Assembly (NCBI GenBank): GCA_964607375.1
Contig: CAZSJY010000008.1
Coordinates: forward strand, 1 to 42,771
Source of the DNA: JACNLC01 sp964607375
GTDB lineage: Bacteria; Fidelibacterota; Marinisomatia; SCGC-AAA003-L08; JACNLC01
Reading direction: 5' to 3'
Length of the DNA: 42,771 nt
In this document: one piece after another, positions 17,661-26,713 of the stretch
Layout of the letters: every line of letters starts with the position of its first letter
How positions within the stretch are numbered: the first letter of the stretch is position 1
Translations under genes and position numbers: made by a program
The notes under the pieces: model-generated
Seen by the model: the letters and a program-made list of their open reading frames with translations, nothing else
Told to the model about the DNA's origin: nothing
The model's database searches: none

Positions 17661-18787
17661 TATTTTGCTCCTTCAATGATTTTTTTTGTCATTTCGTGAA
17701 CGATTTCACCGTTGTGGGTAACTACACATCCCTTAGTGATTTCATTTTCGAAGTCTACTTCCAATTTGTTTTCTTTTATGATATCCGACAACAATTTCGC
17801 GATATTTTTTGAAAACATTTGGCTTGCGTGAACTGGTACTTCAGTAGGTAAATTGAGAGACCCGTCAATAATAACACCGTGTTTAGTTACTACTTTACCT
17901 GGTTCAGTTAGTTCACAGTTACCTCCATTTTCAGCTGCCATATCGATAACACAAGAGCCATCTTGCATATCTTTTACCATATAATCTTTGATAAGAATAG
18001 GAGCAGGTTTACCGAAAATCAATGCGGTTGTAATTATAGCATCCACTCTCTTTGCTGCTTCATGGAGTAGTTCCATTTCTTTACGGATGAATTCCTCGTC
18101 CATTTCAACAGCATAACCACTATCAGTTTCGGATGATTCGTCCAAATCCATATACAAAAATTTAGCACCAAGTGATTCAACTTGTTCTCTTGCAGCTGGT
18201 CGGACATCAAAAGCTTCAACTTTTGCACCCAAACGACTTGCAGTAGCAATCGCTTGAAGCCCTGCTACACCAGCACCAATAACTAATACAGTAGATGGTT
18301 TTATTGTCCCTGCTGGAGTCATCAACATTGGGAAAAATTTCCCAGAGTGAATTGCTGCATTTAATACAGCTCTATATCCGCCCACAGTTGCCTGTGAACT
18401 CAACACATCCATTGATTGTGCATAAGTTGTTCGCGGAATCAACTCTAAACAAAATGATGTTACTTTTTTGCTAGATAATAATTTCACAGAATCGTGATTT
18501 GTAAATGGAGCCAACAATGAAATCAATGTCGTTCCATCTTTTATCTTACTAAGTTCATCTTCTGTTGGAGGATTGATCTTAACAATCACATCCGCTTCCT
18601 GATAAACATCGTTGACAATCTGGGCTCCAACAGATTCATAATCCGCATCGGATACAAATGATCCTGCACCAGCACTAGCTTCCACGAGAACGGTAATTTC
18701 ATCTGACTTTAACCGCTTAACCTCCATTGGAAGCATTGCCACACGAGTTTCTCCTGGCAGTGTTTCTTTAGGAATTGCAATTTTCAT
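17660..18787 (-). CDS. pntAa: NAD(P) transhydrogenase alpha subunit, NAD(H)-binding part
   Basis: 375 residues, the soluble domain I of transhydrogenase, related to alanine dehydrogenase. It starts MKIAIPKETLPGETRVA and contains YAQSMDVLSSQATVGGYRAV, the conserved region around the nicotinamide site, and the Rossmann motif VLVIGAGVAGLQAIATASRLGA followed by FDVRPAAREQ. A good SD (AAAGGAG) stands upstream of the ATG. It is the first gene of the pnt operon. Confidence 0.96.
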   Translation of the reverse strand: MKIAIPKETLPGETRVAMLPMEVKRLKSDEITVLVEASAGAGSFVSDADYESVGAQIVNDVYQEADVIVKINPPTEDELSKIKDGTTLISLLAPFTNHDSVKLLSSKKVTSFCLELIPRTTYAQSMDVLSSQATVGGYRAVLNAAIHSGKFFPMLMTPAGTIKPSTVLVIGAGVAGLQAIATASRLGAKVEAFDVRPAAREQVESLGAKFLYMDLDESSETDSGYAVEMDEEFIRKEMELLHEAAKRVDAIITTALIFGKPAPILIKDYMVKDMQDGSCVIDMAAENGGNCELTEPGKVVTKHGVIIDGSLNLPTEVPVHASQMFSKNIAKLLSDIIKENKLEVDFENEITKGCVVTHNGEIVHEMTKKIIEGAK

Positions 18788-18842
18788 CTCTTTATTTTTC
18801 TCCTTTGAATGAATTTTCTAACCCAATAACCCAATAGATAAA

Positions 18843-18848
18843 ATTATA
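18843..18848 (-). promoter_or_regulatory. candidate -10 box of the pnt operon
   Basis: TATAAT on the minus strand lies about 55 bases before the pntAa ATG, in the 116-base spacer after menH. No convincing -35 box is seen. Confidence 0.3.
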
Positions 18849-18903
18849 TATTAAAACTCAGCACTAAATTTATGAATTGTTTCAGACAGTGTCCTATAAT
18901 TGT

Positions 18904-19737
18904 TTATCGAATTTTTAGGAAATTTTTAACCACTCCAACAAATGTATCTAATTTTTCCAAATGTGTTGTGTGACCAGAATTTGGAATATTAATAGGATAA
19001 GTACATTGTATTTGCTGACTCATTTGTTTGGCAATCTTATTATATTTATTATCTTCGCTTCCTGTAATCAATAAGACTGGAAAGTCAATTTTCTGAAGTG
19101 AATCCCAATATGATGGTTGATTGCCTACACTTAAATTTCTTAGAGAATACACCAATCCTTTTGGATTTGAAGATTTACGGATTTCCACTAATTTTTGCCA
19201 TTCGCTTGGATTTCTACTTTGTTGATATTCAAAAAAAGGTAATTTTGCCCAATCTGAAAGAAACAACTTGAAATTCGAATCAATTTTATCGACTAATTGC
19301 AAATCAATTTTATATCTATTTTCTCTTTCAATCAAATCAGAAATCCCCGGAGAAGTACTCTCCAAAATTAAACTATGAATTCTGTCAGAATGATTGATTG
19401 CAAACGATAATGCTAATCTTCCTCCCATCGAATATCCGCATAAATTAATTTTGGAAATTTGTAACTTATCTAAAATAAATTTCAAATCTCGATTCCAATC
19501 ATCAAAAGAATATTTGGTTGAATAATTCAAGATAGTTGACTGTCCGTGCCCAGGCAAATCAATTGCTATGCTTGGATAACTAATTTTATCTCTAATATTA
19601 TCCCAAACTTTGAGATTTCCGGTAAATCCATGTAATAATAAAACCGGTGGAAATTCTGTAAATTCTTCAAAATTCTTGCTTACATTGAATCGAATATTTT
19701 CAGATTGAATTGTCAATTGGTTAGTTTTAACTTGCAA
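18904..19737 (-). CDS. menH: SHCHC synthase (alpha/beta hydrolase), menaquinone pathway
   Basis: Up to 277 residues. Alpha/beta-hydrolase fold with the oxyanion motif LLHGFTGNLKVWD, the GHGQS loop, the nucleophile elbow GYSMGGR (Ser near 103) and a late His in NSGHTTHLEK (near 256). The G-Y-S-M-G-G-R elbow and the position after menD identify MenH, which eliminates pyruvate from SEPHCHC to form SHCHC in menaquinone synthesis. The longest frame begins with TTG at 19737, overlapping menD by 25 bases. A second TTG at 19716 overlaps the menD stop codon as TTGA and would give 270 residues with tight translational coupling. No SD favours either start. Confidence 0.88.
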   Translation of the reverse strand: MQVKTNQLTIQSENIRFNVSKNFEEFTEFPPVLLLHGFTGNLKVWDNIRDKISYPSIAIDLPGHGQSTILNYSTKYSFDDWNRDLKFILDKLQISKINLCGYSMGGRLALSFAINHSDRIHSLILESTSPGISDLIERENRYKIDLQLVDKIDSNFKLFLSDWAKLPFFEYQQSRNPSEWQKLVEIRKSSNPKGLVYSLRNLSVGNQPSYWDSLQKIDFPVLLITGSEDNKYNKIAKQMSQQIQCTYPINIPNSGHTTHLEKLDTFVGVVKNFLKIR

Positions 19738-21446
19738 GATAAGTTTTCAAGTATTTTGCGATGACATTTGACATTTTCAGAAATATCAATTTGGACTTCT
19801 ATTACTTTAACACCCTTACTATTAAACGAATTTGTGATTGTATCATACAATTCAGAAACACACTTAGCTTGTGAATATTTACATCCGTAAACTTCTGCGA
19901 TTTTTCTAAAATCTAAACCATGTGGAGTAGTCCAAAAAGTATCAAATTGTTTCTCACTATTTTCAGAAATTGAGAGGAATGAGAAAATCCCACCACCATT
20001 GTTATTTACTACCACTATTGTCAAATCAATCTCATTTCGTTTAGAGGAAAGTAACCCATTCATATCGTGGTAAAAACTTAAATCGCCAATTAGCAATAGA
20101 TTGTTTTTAGTATTCGATTTTGAAGCAATTCCCGATGCTGTTGAAATAATTCCATCAATTCCGCTTGCTCCACGATTGACAAATACACGAACCTCTTTCC
20201 CCGAATTTGGTGTGAATGAATCCACATCGCGAACTGGCATCGAATTCCCAATAAAAAAGTTTGAACCAGATGGGATTGCTGAAACACAAGTTTGAGCAAT
20301 ACTTCCTTCGAATAACTGATTCAATAACGGGTCATTCAGTAACGTCGATTGAACTGAATTTTCCAAACTTAGAATTTTTTCTAACCAAACTGAATTGACA
20401 GATTTATCCTGAAATTGTCTTGTTTGATGTTCGCAAAACTCTTTTATTCCGACTTGTAAGACAGTTGGACAGTCATCATTGAATCGTCCTGTTGGGTCTA
20501 TAAGAATTGATTTCTCGTTCCAATCATCCATTAATTTACATAGTATTTTGGATGTTGGTTTTGCACCAAAACGAAGAACAAAATCTGGTTCGATTTGTGA
20601 GTATTTAAGAAATAAGTTGTAACCAGTAATAATATTAGGACTTTCCATTCCATATCGAATTTGAGATGATGGGTCAGCCAAAACCGGAGACTTTATTGCA
20701 GATGCCAATTTCAAAATAGGGATTCTGTTTGATACATCATCCATCCCACCACAAATAATTAAAGGTTTGGAGTGGTTCGGTAGATTCTGTATAAAGGGTA
20801 CTGATTGCTGGGTGCGTGGTACTGGATTCGTAATTTCTAATAACTCACTGGTCTTTGCTCCTAGCTTCCTGTTATCTCCTAAATCAAAAGGGAAATTGAG
20901 ATGAACAGGTCCAGCAGGATTGGTGGATTTTCCAAAAGCGTCAAAACCGCGAGATTGATTGTATGCTTTAGTCAAAGATTGAGTTAAGTTACCAAAATTT
21001 GTTTCAGGAAGGCCAACATCTCTAAACATCCTCACCTGATAACCGAATAAATCTTGTTGGTTAATCGTTTGGTTGGAACCCGTTCCGATTAATACTTCAG
21101 GTCTGTCAGCACTTAAAATGATGAGTGGTACTCTATTCAAATTCGCTTCGATTACTGCGGGATAATAATTAGCTGGGGCTGTGCCTGATGTACAAATTAA
21201 TACAACAGGTGATTTTGAGTATTTCGCTAATCCTAATGCAAAAAACCCAGCTGATCGTTCATCAATATGGCTTGTGCATTTAATATCAGATTGAGATGTA
21301 AAGGCAGAAGTTAGATGAGAGTTTCGGTTACCAGGAGATATGCAAGCGTATTTTACACCAAGTCGTTGTAAAACACTTGCTGTATGTTTTGCCCAAATGT
21401 CATTAATATTGATTTTTATAACTCCCTTTAAACTCCAAGTTTGCAT
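19713..21446 (-). CDS. menD: SEPHCHC synthase (ThDP enzyme), menaquinone pathway
   Basis: About 577 residues, the normal MenD length. The N-terminal ThDP-enzyme domain has the conserved CISPGNRNSHL and HIDERSAGFFALGLAK, with CTSGTAPANYYPAVIEA. The C-terminal cofactor-binding domain has RGASGIDGIISTASGIA and LLIGDLSFYHDMNGL. It joins isochorismate and 2-oxoglutarate. The start is uncertain: ATG at 21446 is used here and a GTG at 21455 is also open. An AAGGGAG SD-like sequence lies downstream of both, just before ININDIWAKH where MenD homology begins, so a rare ATC or ATT start is possible. It follows menF by about 30 bases. Confidence 0.95.
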   Translation of the reverse strand: MQTWSLKGVIKININDIWAKHTASVLQRLGVKYACISPGNRNSHLTSAFTSQSDIKCTSHIDERSAGFFALGLAKYSKSPVVLICTSGTAPANYYPAVIEANLNRVPLIILSADRPEVLIGTGSNQTINQQDLFGYQVRMFRDVGLPETNFGNLTQSLTKAYNQSRGFDAFGKSTNPAGPVHLNFPFDLGDNRKLGAKTSELLEITNPVPRTQQSVPFIQNLPNHSKPLIICGGMDDVSNRIPILKLASAIKSPVLADPSSQIRYGMESPNIITGYNLFLKYSQIEPDFVLRFGAKPTSKILCKLMDDWNEKSILIDPTGRFNDDCPTVLQVGIKEFCEHQTRQFQDKSVNSVWLEKILSLENSVQSTLLNDPLLNQLFEGSIAQTCVSAIPSGSNFFIGNSMPVRDVDSFTPNSGKEVRVFVNRGASGIDGIISTASGIASKSNTKNNLLLIGDLSFYHDMNGLLSSKRNEIDLTIVVVNNNGGGIFSFLSISENSEKQFDTFWTTPHGLDFRKIAEVYGCKYSQAKCVSELYDTITNSFNSKGVKVIEVQIDISENVKCHRKILENLSCKLKLTN

Positions 21447-21476
21447 AGAAAACACAAAACATAAAATTAGTCAACA

Positions 21477-22883
21477 CTACACTTGTCCCCCTGATAGAGC
21501 AGAAATGATTGGGAGAAGTTTGAGTTCTGTTTCTTCCCATTCTTTGTCTGGAACTGATTCGGATACAATTCCGCCACCTGCAAAAACTCTAGCTTCATCG
21601 TTGTTAACCAAAGCTGACCGAAGAGCTACACAAAATTCGCCATCTCCATTTTTATCAATCCAGCCAACCGGACCTGAATACCAACCTCTATCATATTGCT
21701 CTGAGTTTTTGATAATCTCTAATGCTTTTTGAGTAGGTGTCCCTGCAACTGCCGGAGTTGGATGTAAGAATTCTACTAAATCTAAGACATTTTTCCCATT
21801 TTCAAGATTTCCTGATATTGGTGTAAGTAGATGTTGAACATTTTTCAATTTTTGGATTTCTGGAATGTTAGGGATGGATAAATCCGAGGTAATGGTTTCC
21901 AGCTTTTCACGAATTTGTTCTATCACAAATTGATGTTCTTCACTTTCTTTATGGCTTCCAATAAGTGTTTTCGTTAGTAATCTATCCTCTTCCATATTGG
22001 CACCACGAGCGATAGTTCCAGCAAGTGCATCTGTTTGGATTGTTTTTCCATTCTTAATTATCAATCGTTCTGGAGACGAACCGAAAAATATACCTTCATT
22101 AGGGAAGCTTAACAAAAAAGTAGTGCAATTTGGGTAAGTATTTCTCAATACCTGAATGGGAGAAATACAACTAAACTCTTTATCAATTTGAACTTGATGA
22201 GAACGTGATATGACTACTTTCTCAACATTCCCGGGGTGAATTGTATTTAACACCTCAAATATCGTTTTTCTGTAGGAATCTTTTTCTGGTACATCTTTGA
22301 ATTTATCCACAGAAACTCTTTGTATCGGAGGTAAAGTAACGGGTAAACGATTTTGATAATGGATACACTTTTTAGTAAAATCGTTTTTAATTTTTTCTGG
22401 ATTATCATTCTCTGAAACAGTTTGAGTAATAATCAAATATGAAGAGTGTTCATTTTTAATGGCAATGCACTCCGGTAAAATAAATCGCCCTTTAGGAAAA
22501 TTCTTCCAAATTCCGTTAGAATCACTTTGAAGATCAAATGAATGTCCGCCGATAAACATTGGTTCTACGAAATCCAAATCACCTAAAATAATAGCATTTT
22601 TGTAGAATTCTGATATCTGCTTATTTGCATCCGAAATTGATAATTCAGAACTTAAATCAATTGCAATTGCAGAACCTAAACCGGCTAGTGCAAAACTTTT
22701 TGATGGTTGTTCCCAATAAATTCTAATTTTCTTCTTATCTGAAGGATGTGTAAGTAATGGTAGTATATCTTGTGAATCGATTATAAACGAACGGGATACA
22801 ATAATATTTTGGGATTTATTTTTGGCTTTTGTAACTGCTTGTTGAATAGAATCAACTAATATAGAATCGGTAACTTTTAACAA
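21477..22883 (-). CDS. menF: Isochorismate synthase
   Basis: 468 residues of the chorismate-utilising enzyme family. The C-terminal catalytic half carries QTDALAGTIARG, EFLHPTPAVAGTPTQKALE and YSGPVGWIDKNGDGEFCVAL, with a C-terminal FAGGGIVSESVPDKEWEET, all characteristic of MenF/EntC. It converts chorismate to isochorismate. Location with menD and menH points to menaquinone rather than siderophore synthesis. The TTG start directly abuts the stop codon of the VKOR-DsbA gene (TAATTG), implying translational coupling. Confidence 0.95.
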   Translation of the reverse strand: MLKVTDSILVDSIQQAVTKAKNKSQNIIVSRSFIIDSQDILPLLTHPSDKKKIRIYWEQPSKSFALAGLGSAIAIDLSSELSISDANKQISEFYKNAIILGDLDFVEPMFIGGHSFDLQSDSNGIWKNFPKGRFILPECIAIKNEHSSYLIITQTVSENDNPEKIKNDFTKKCIHYQNRLPVTLPPIQRVSVDKFKDVPEKDSYRKTIFEVLNTIHPGNVEKVVISRSHQVQIDKEFSCISPIQVLRNTYPNCTTFLLSFPNEGIFFGSSPERLIIKNGKTIQTDALAGTIARGANMEEDRLLTKTLIGSHKESEEHQFVIEQIREKLETITSDLSIPNIPEIQKLKNVQHLLTPISGNLENGKNVLDLVEFLHPTPAVAGTPTQKALEIIKNSEQYDRGWYSGPVGWIDKNGDGEFCVALRSALVNNDEARVFAGGGIVSESVPDKEWEETELKLLPIISALSGGQV

Positions 22884-24101
22884 TTAGTTAATTTCCTGAA
22901 TTAGTTTATCAAAACACTCTATAGTCCTAGACTTCTTTGCTACTACCTGTCCATTGATTAAAATTGTAGGCATACTGGTTATACTGTTGTCTCTGCGGAT
23001 TCTGCGTTGGTCCATAATATATTTTTTATAATCACCTTTTTGGATTCTCTCAATTAAGTGTGATTCATTCATTCCTAAATCAATTGCAATTGTTTTTATT
23101 TGATTTAAGCTGATTCCTTTTCTGGGTTGCTGGAGCGCAAATTGTTTATCTAACATTTCAAAAAACAAATCTTCTTCTTGTGCAATCAATAAAGCCTGAA
23201 TTTGTTTTACCGAATAGCTGTACAATGGATTTGGTTTTAACACAAAATACACATCATTTTTAAGTTTATCGATAGCATTTTTCATAATAGAATTTAACCG
23301 CTTACAATGAAAACAATTTGGGTCGAAATACTCAATAATCACAATTTCAGATTTAGAATTTCCTATTTTGATATCATAATCGGTAATCAAATCCAAATAC
23401 TTTTCAAGAGTAGGTATATCCTCGCTATAACCACACCTAATGGAATTTTGTTCTGTATTGTTTGTTCCTTCAGTTTTCTGAGTTTGTGATTCCTGTATTG
23501 TTTCTATGTCAAAATCTTCTGTAGTTGTAAGAGTATTTTTCATTTCAATAGAATTGAAATATAAAATATCTCCCATTGCTACAAATGCAAATAATATTAG
23601 TGAAGATGAGAAAAATGTTAGTTGAGTATTCGAAATTTGAGATTTTAATGAATGAAATTTCCAATAGATCATTGAAGTAATAAATAGTAAAGTTGCAATA
23701 GTAGCTGAAGTTAGGCACAATGCACAGAACTCTTGCAACCAAGTGTATTGGTAAATAGTCAGAAATATAGAATAAATTATTCCTACAACAACAAGCAATA
23801 GACGAATAATTCTGAATATTTTTTGCTTGGTATTCTTCAGCGATAAAATAAGGAAATTGAAAACAGTCAGCATTGCGTAAAACAACATTCCCCAATAGAC
23901 ATTTGATACTCCAAGAAAATGTCCTAGAGTACTTTCCATAACAGATTCACAATCGAAAACTTCTTCAAAAGCAGGGCTTGTACTAAATCCGAAACAACCT
24001 CTATCAAATCCTCTATTAGTCATAATCCAAAGATGTACTGTAGTGAGTAGTCCCAGTAGAGCGAGAATTGTAGTTATTCGTTCAAAATATTTGTGTTTCA
24101 T
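22884..24101 (-). CDS. Vitamin K epoxide reductase (VKOR) - thioredoxin fusion
   Basis: 405 residues. The N-terminal half is a VKOR domain with about five membrane helices, loop cysteines C36 and C51 (RGCFGFS, FDCESV), GVSNVYWG and the membrane CALC pair C126/C129. The C-terminal half is a periplasmic DsbA-like thioredoxin fold with CFHC at 263-266 (YFDPNCFHCKRL) and a cis-Pro loop (TSMPTILINGQ). Such fusions oxidise exported proteins and pass electrons to quinone, replacing DsbA and DsbB. Placement directly before menF-menD-menH fits use of menaquinone as acceptor. It is the first gene of the four-gene block and may supply disulfides to the Cys-bearing secreted proteins in this window. Confidence 0.93.
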   Translation of the reverse strand: MKHKYFERITTILALLGLLTTVHLWIMTNRGFDRGCFGFSTSPAFEEVFDCESVMESTLGHFLGVSNVYWGMLFYAMLTVFNFLILSLKNTKQKIFRIIRLLLVVVGIIYSIFLTIYQYTWLQEFCALCLTSATIATLLFITSMIYWKFHSLKSQISNTQLTFFSSSLILFAFVAMGDILYFNSIEMKNTLTTTEDFDIETIQESQTQKTEGTNNTEQNSIRCGYSEDIPTLEKYLDLITDYDIKIGNSKSEIVIIEYFDPNCFHCKRLNSIMKNAIDKLKNDVYFVLKPNPLYSYSVKQIQALLIAQEEDLFFEMLDKQFALQQPRKGISLNQIKTIAIDLGMNESHLIERIQKGDYKKYIMDQRRIRRDNSITSMPTILINGQVVAKKSRTIECFDKLIQEIN

Positions 24102-24173
24102 CTTAATTCTGTTCTCCGTTATTGGTGCTAAAGTTAGGTTGATTTTGTATATTCTGAAACAGATAATTGAGTG

Positions 24174-24208
24174 CTTGTTACTTGTAGCTTGATACTTGAA
24201 AGTTGATT
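24174..24208. repeat. Heptamer-period tandem repeat (CTTGNNA-like)
   Basis: Five successive 7-base units: CTTGTTA, CTTGTAG, CTTGATA, CTTGAAA and GTTGATT. The unit core TTG recurs every seven bases. It lies in the 515-base spacer upstream of the VKOR gene. Confidence 0.6.
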
Positions 24209-24350
24209 CGTTGCTAGATGTAAAATGAAAAAATCAATATGTAGCTAACTCATACGAAAATACAATAATTAGGTCTATAAGAGACTTACATCCTACTTAC
24301 TGAATTGATGTCTCCATCTGTCTCGATTCTCTTTTATCTAACTTACACAC

Positions 24351-24380
24351 TCATAACCAGCACTTTATTCCAATTTTCAT
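24351..24380 (-). other. Micro-ORF with strong SD, possible leader peptide or gene remnant
   Basis: ATG at 24380 preceded by GAGGAGG (core AGGAGG four bases away), encoding MKIGIKCWL then stop. The initiation signal is better than that of most real genes here, yet the peptide has nine residues and the VKOR gene lies 250 bases downstream. No attenuator hairpin is evident between them. It may be a decayed gene start. Confidence 0.3.
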
Positions 24381-24448
24381 AATTCCTCCTCAATCTTTCT
24401 ATTTCTTGGATTGCATAGTATTAAGAGCCTACATTTATACCCAAGTTT

Positions 24449-24476
24449 TTGCATGTAATTTTAAAAAGAATATGTA
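24449..24476 (+). promoter_or_regulatory. candidate promoter of the EF-G-like gene
   Basis: TTGCAT, a 16-base spacer and TATGTA; an overlapping TATATT would give a 20-base spacer. It lies just upstream of the structured leader. Confidence 0.35.
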
Positions 24477-24484
24477 TATTTTAG

Positions 24485-24589
24485 GACATACAATAAAGGG
24501 CAGGAATTTCAGCCCGATTTCTGAAAACGGAATTGGGCACAGAAATGTTTGTTAGAAATTAAAAGTCCGGTGGGTTATGTCGGACTTTT
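24485..24589 (+). promoter_or_regulatory. Structured 5' leader with terminator-like hairpin (possible attenuator)
   Basis: From 24498: GGGC...GCCC, then GCCCGATTTC and GGAATTGGGC, which can form competing stems. They are followed by a perfect 9-bp hairpin AAAAGTCCG (24561-24569) / CGGACTTTT (24581-24589) and an AT-rich tract. GACATA at 24485-24490 is complementary to TATGTC at 24577-24582, partly in the hairpin loop. The arrangement fits transcription attenuation of the downstream gene. I do not recognise a known riboswitch class. Confidence 0.5.
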
Positions 24590-24616
24590 ATTATTTTCGT
24601 AAGAAAGGAAGAAAAA

Positions 24617-26713
24617 ATGAAAAGTTATCAAACTGAAAATATTATTAATTTTTCACTTTGTGGACACTCCGCAACAGGAAAAACCACATTAGCTGAATCA
24701 ATGGCATTTAACACCAAATTAATTAACAGAATCGGAACAATCGATGATGGAAATACCCTTTCAGATTACCACAATGATGAGATTGAAAGACAACACTCGA
24801 TTTTTTCAACATTGATAAGTTTAGAATGGGAAGAGAAGAAATTCAATATGGTTGATGTCCCTGGTTATTTGGACTTTCAGGGTGAGGTAAAATCTTCGCT
24901 TCGTGTTGCTGATTTTGCTGCTGTTATAGTGAGTGCAACTGGTGGTATTGAAGTCGGAACAGAGCTTGCTTGGGAATTTACCGAAAAAGATTACAGTATT
25001 CCAAAAATTGTAGTTGTTAATCTGTTAGATAGAGATAATGCTAACTTTGATAGTGTATTAGCCCAAGCACAAGATCGTTTCGGTAAAAAGGTTTTCCCAA
25101 TCCAAATGCCAATTAATCCAGGTGAAGGATTTAGCAAAATTGCAGATATTCTCCGCAAAGAACAATACACTTTTAAAACAGATGGTTCAGGAGATTATAC
25201 TGAAGGTGCACTAGAAGGTGATTGGATAGATAAATGTGAAACTCTTCACAGTGAACTAATTGAACTTATCGCGGAATCCGATGATGAATTGTTAGAAATT
25301 TACTTCGATAAAGGTGAGTTGACAGAAGAACAAATGCGAAATGGAATTCACAACGCAATTGTTACCGGTGGATTAATTCCAGTATTTTGCGTATCGGGGA
25401 AAAATAATATTGGTGTAAAACGAATGATGGATTTGATTGCAAAATACGCTCCAAATGCTTCTGATGTTAAAGAAATTACTGCAACTAAATCCGGCTCTGA
25501 TGAAGAACTCAAATTAAGTACTGGAATTAATGATCCAACTACTGCGTTTGTGTTTAAAACTGCAGTTGAACCTCATGTTGGGGAATTATCATATTTCAGA
25601 GTATATTCCGGTTCAATAAAATCCGGGAGCGATGTGCTAAATGTGGATAAAAGCTCCGGTGAAAAAATGCGACAAATTTATTTTATGAGTGGGAACAAAC
25701 GAAAAGATGCAAATGAAATTGTTGCTGGTGATATTGGTGCAGCTCTCAAATTGAAAAATACTCATACCGGAGATTCTTTTGCGACTTCTAAAAATCCTGT
25801 AACTTTAGCTGGAATCAAGTTTCCTAATCCAAATATCAGACAAGCAATTTTACCAAAATCTAAAGGTGATGAAGATAAAATTTCTGAAGGTTTATCAATG
25901 CTGCACGAAGAAGATCCTACATTCAATTATGTGGTTGATCCAGAGTTGAAGCAAACCATCATTTCAGGACAGGGTGAACTTCATTTAGATGTTTTGATGA
26001 AACGACTCAAAGCTAAATTCAATGTTGAGTTGGAAATGATCCTTCCAAAAATTCCATATCGTGAAACCATCACAAAAAATAGCGAAGCTAAATATCGCCA
26101 CAAGAAACAATCTGGTGGTGCAGGTCAGTTTGCAGAAGTTTGGATGAGAATCGAACCCAAACAACGAGGAGATGGAATTGAATTCACCGAATCACTTGTT
26201 GGACAGAATGTTGACCGAGTATTTGTTGTATCAGTTGAAAAGGGTGTAAATACTGCGTGTACAGATGGTATCATAGCAGGTTGTAGGGTTGTAGATATCA
26301 AGATTGATTTTTATGACGGTAAAATGCATCCGGTTGATTCAAAGGATATCGCATTCCAAATGGCTGGTAAGCAAGCTTTTATGGATGCATTCAAAAATGC
26401 TCGTCCAAAATTACTAGAGCCAATTTATAAAGTTCAAGTTAAGGTTCCAGATGAGATTATGGGTGACATAATGGGTGATATTTCTCAACGAAGAGGAAAA
26501 GTTGGCGGAATGGATGCTGATGGACACTTCCAAATTATCAATGCTGAAGTTCCCTTGGCGAATCTGAATGATTATTCAACAGCGATTCGTTCAATGAGTC
26601 AGGGTCGTGGAATGTTCAGTATGGAATTTTCTCATTACGAAGATATGCCCCACATTGAGGCAGAAAAAGTAATTGCATCATATCAAAAAGAACGACAAGG
26701 TGGTGAAGAATAG
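24617..26713 (+). CDS. Elongation factor G-like GTPase (EF-G2/FusA2 type)
   Basis: 698 residues with EF-G domain order. G1 is GHSATGKT at 16-23, switch I contains ERQHSIFSTL, G3 is DVPG at 80-83 (usually DTPG) and G4 is NLLD at 135-138 (usually NKxD). These substitutions, and GHSATGKT in place of GHVDAGKT, place it in the divergent EF-G2/FusA2 group rather than the housekeeping translocase. Domain IV is present (GGAGQFAEVWMRIEP; PVDSKDIAFQMAGKQAF), and the C-terminus has RRGKVGGMDADG. Its role in cells of this group is not settled; ribosome-linked translocation, stress or recycling functions have been proposed. SD-like AAAGGA precedes the ATG. Downstream it overlaps a HIT gene by one base. 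Confidence 0.9.
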   Translation: MKSYQTENIINFSLCGHSATGKTTLAESMAFNTKLINRIGTIDDGNTLSDYHNDEIERQHSIFSTLISLEWEEKKFNMVDVPGYLDFQGEVKSSLRVADFAAVIVSATGGIEVGTELAWEFTEKDYSIPKIVVVNLLDRDNANFDSVLAQAQDRFGKKVFPIQMPINPGEGFSKIADILRKEQYTFKTDGSGDYTEGALEGDWIDKCETLHSELIELIAESDDELLEIYFDKGELTEEQMRNGIHNAIVTGGLIPVFCVSGKNNIGVKRMMDLIAKYAPNASDVKEITATKSGSDEELKLSTGINDPTTAFVFKTAVEPHVGELSYFRVYSGSIKSGSDVLNVDKSSGEKMRQIYFMSGNKRKDANEIVAGDIGAALKLKNTHTGDSFATSKNPVTLAGIKFPNPNIRQAILPKSKGDEDKISEGLSMLHEEDPTFNYVVDPELKQTIISGQGELHLDVLMKRLKAKFNVELEMILPKIPYRETITKNSEAKYRHKKQSGGAGQFAEVWMRIEPKQRGDGIEFTESLVGQNVDRVFVVSVEKGVNTACTDGIIAGCRVVDIKIDFYDGKMHPVDSKDIAFQMAGKQAFMDAFKNARPKLLEPIYKVQVKVPDEIMGDIMGDISQRRGKVGGMDADGHFQIINAEVPLANLNDYSTAIRSMSQGRGMFSMEFSHYEDMPHIEAEKVIASYQKERQGGEE

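Noticed and set aside
24274..24325. GAGAC and GTCTC pair as an intergenic copy of the sorting-domain palindrome
   Set aside because: The arms are only five bases with a loop of more than 20 bases and no further match to the coding copies.
24102..24616. tRNA or known riboswitch in the long spacer
   Set aside because: No cloverleaf or T-loop signature was seen, and the stems upstream of the EF-G-like gene match no class that I can name.
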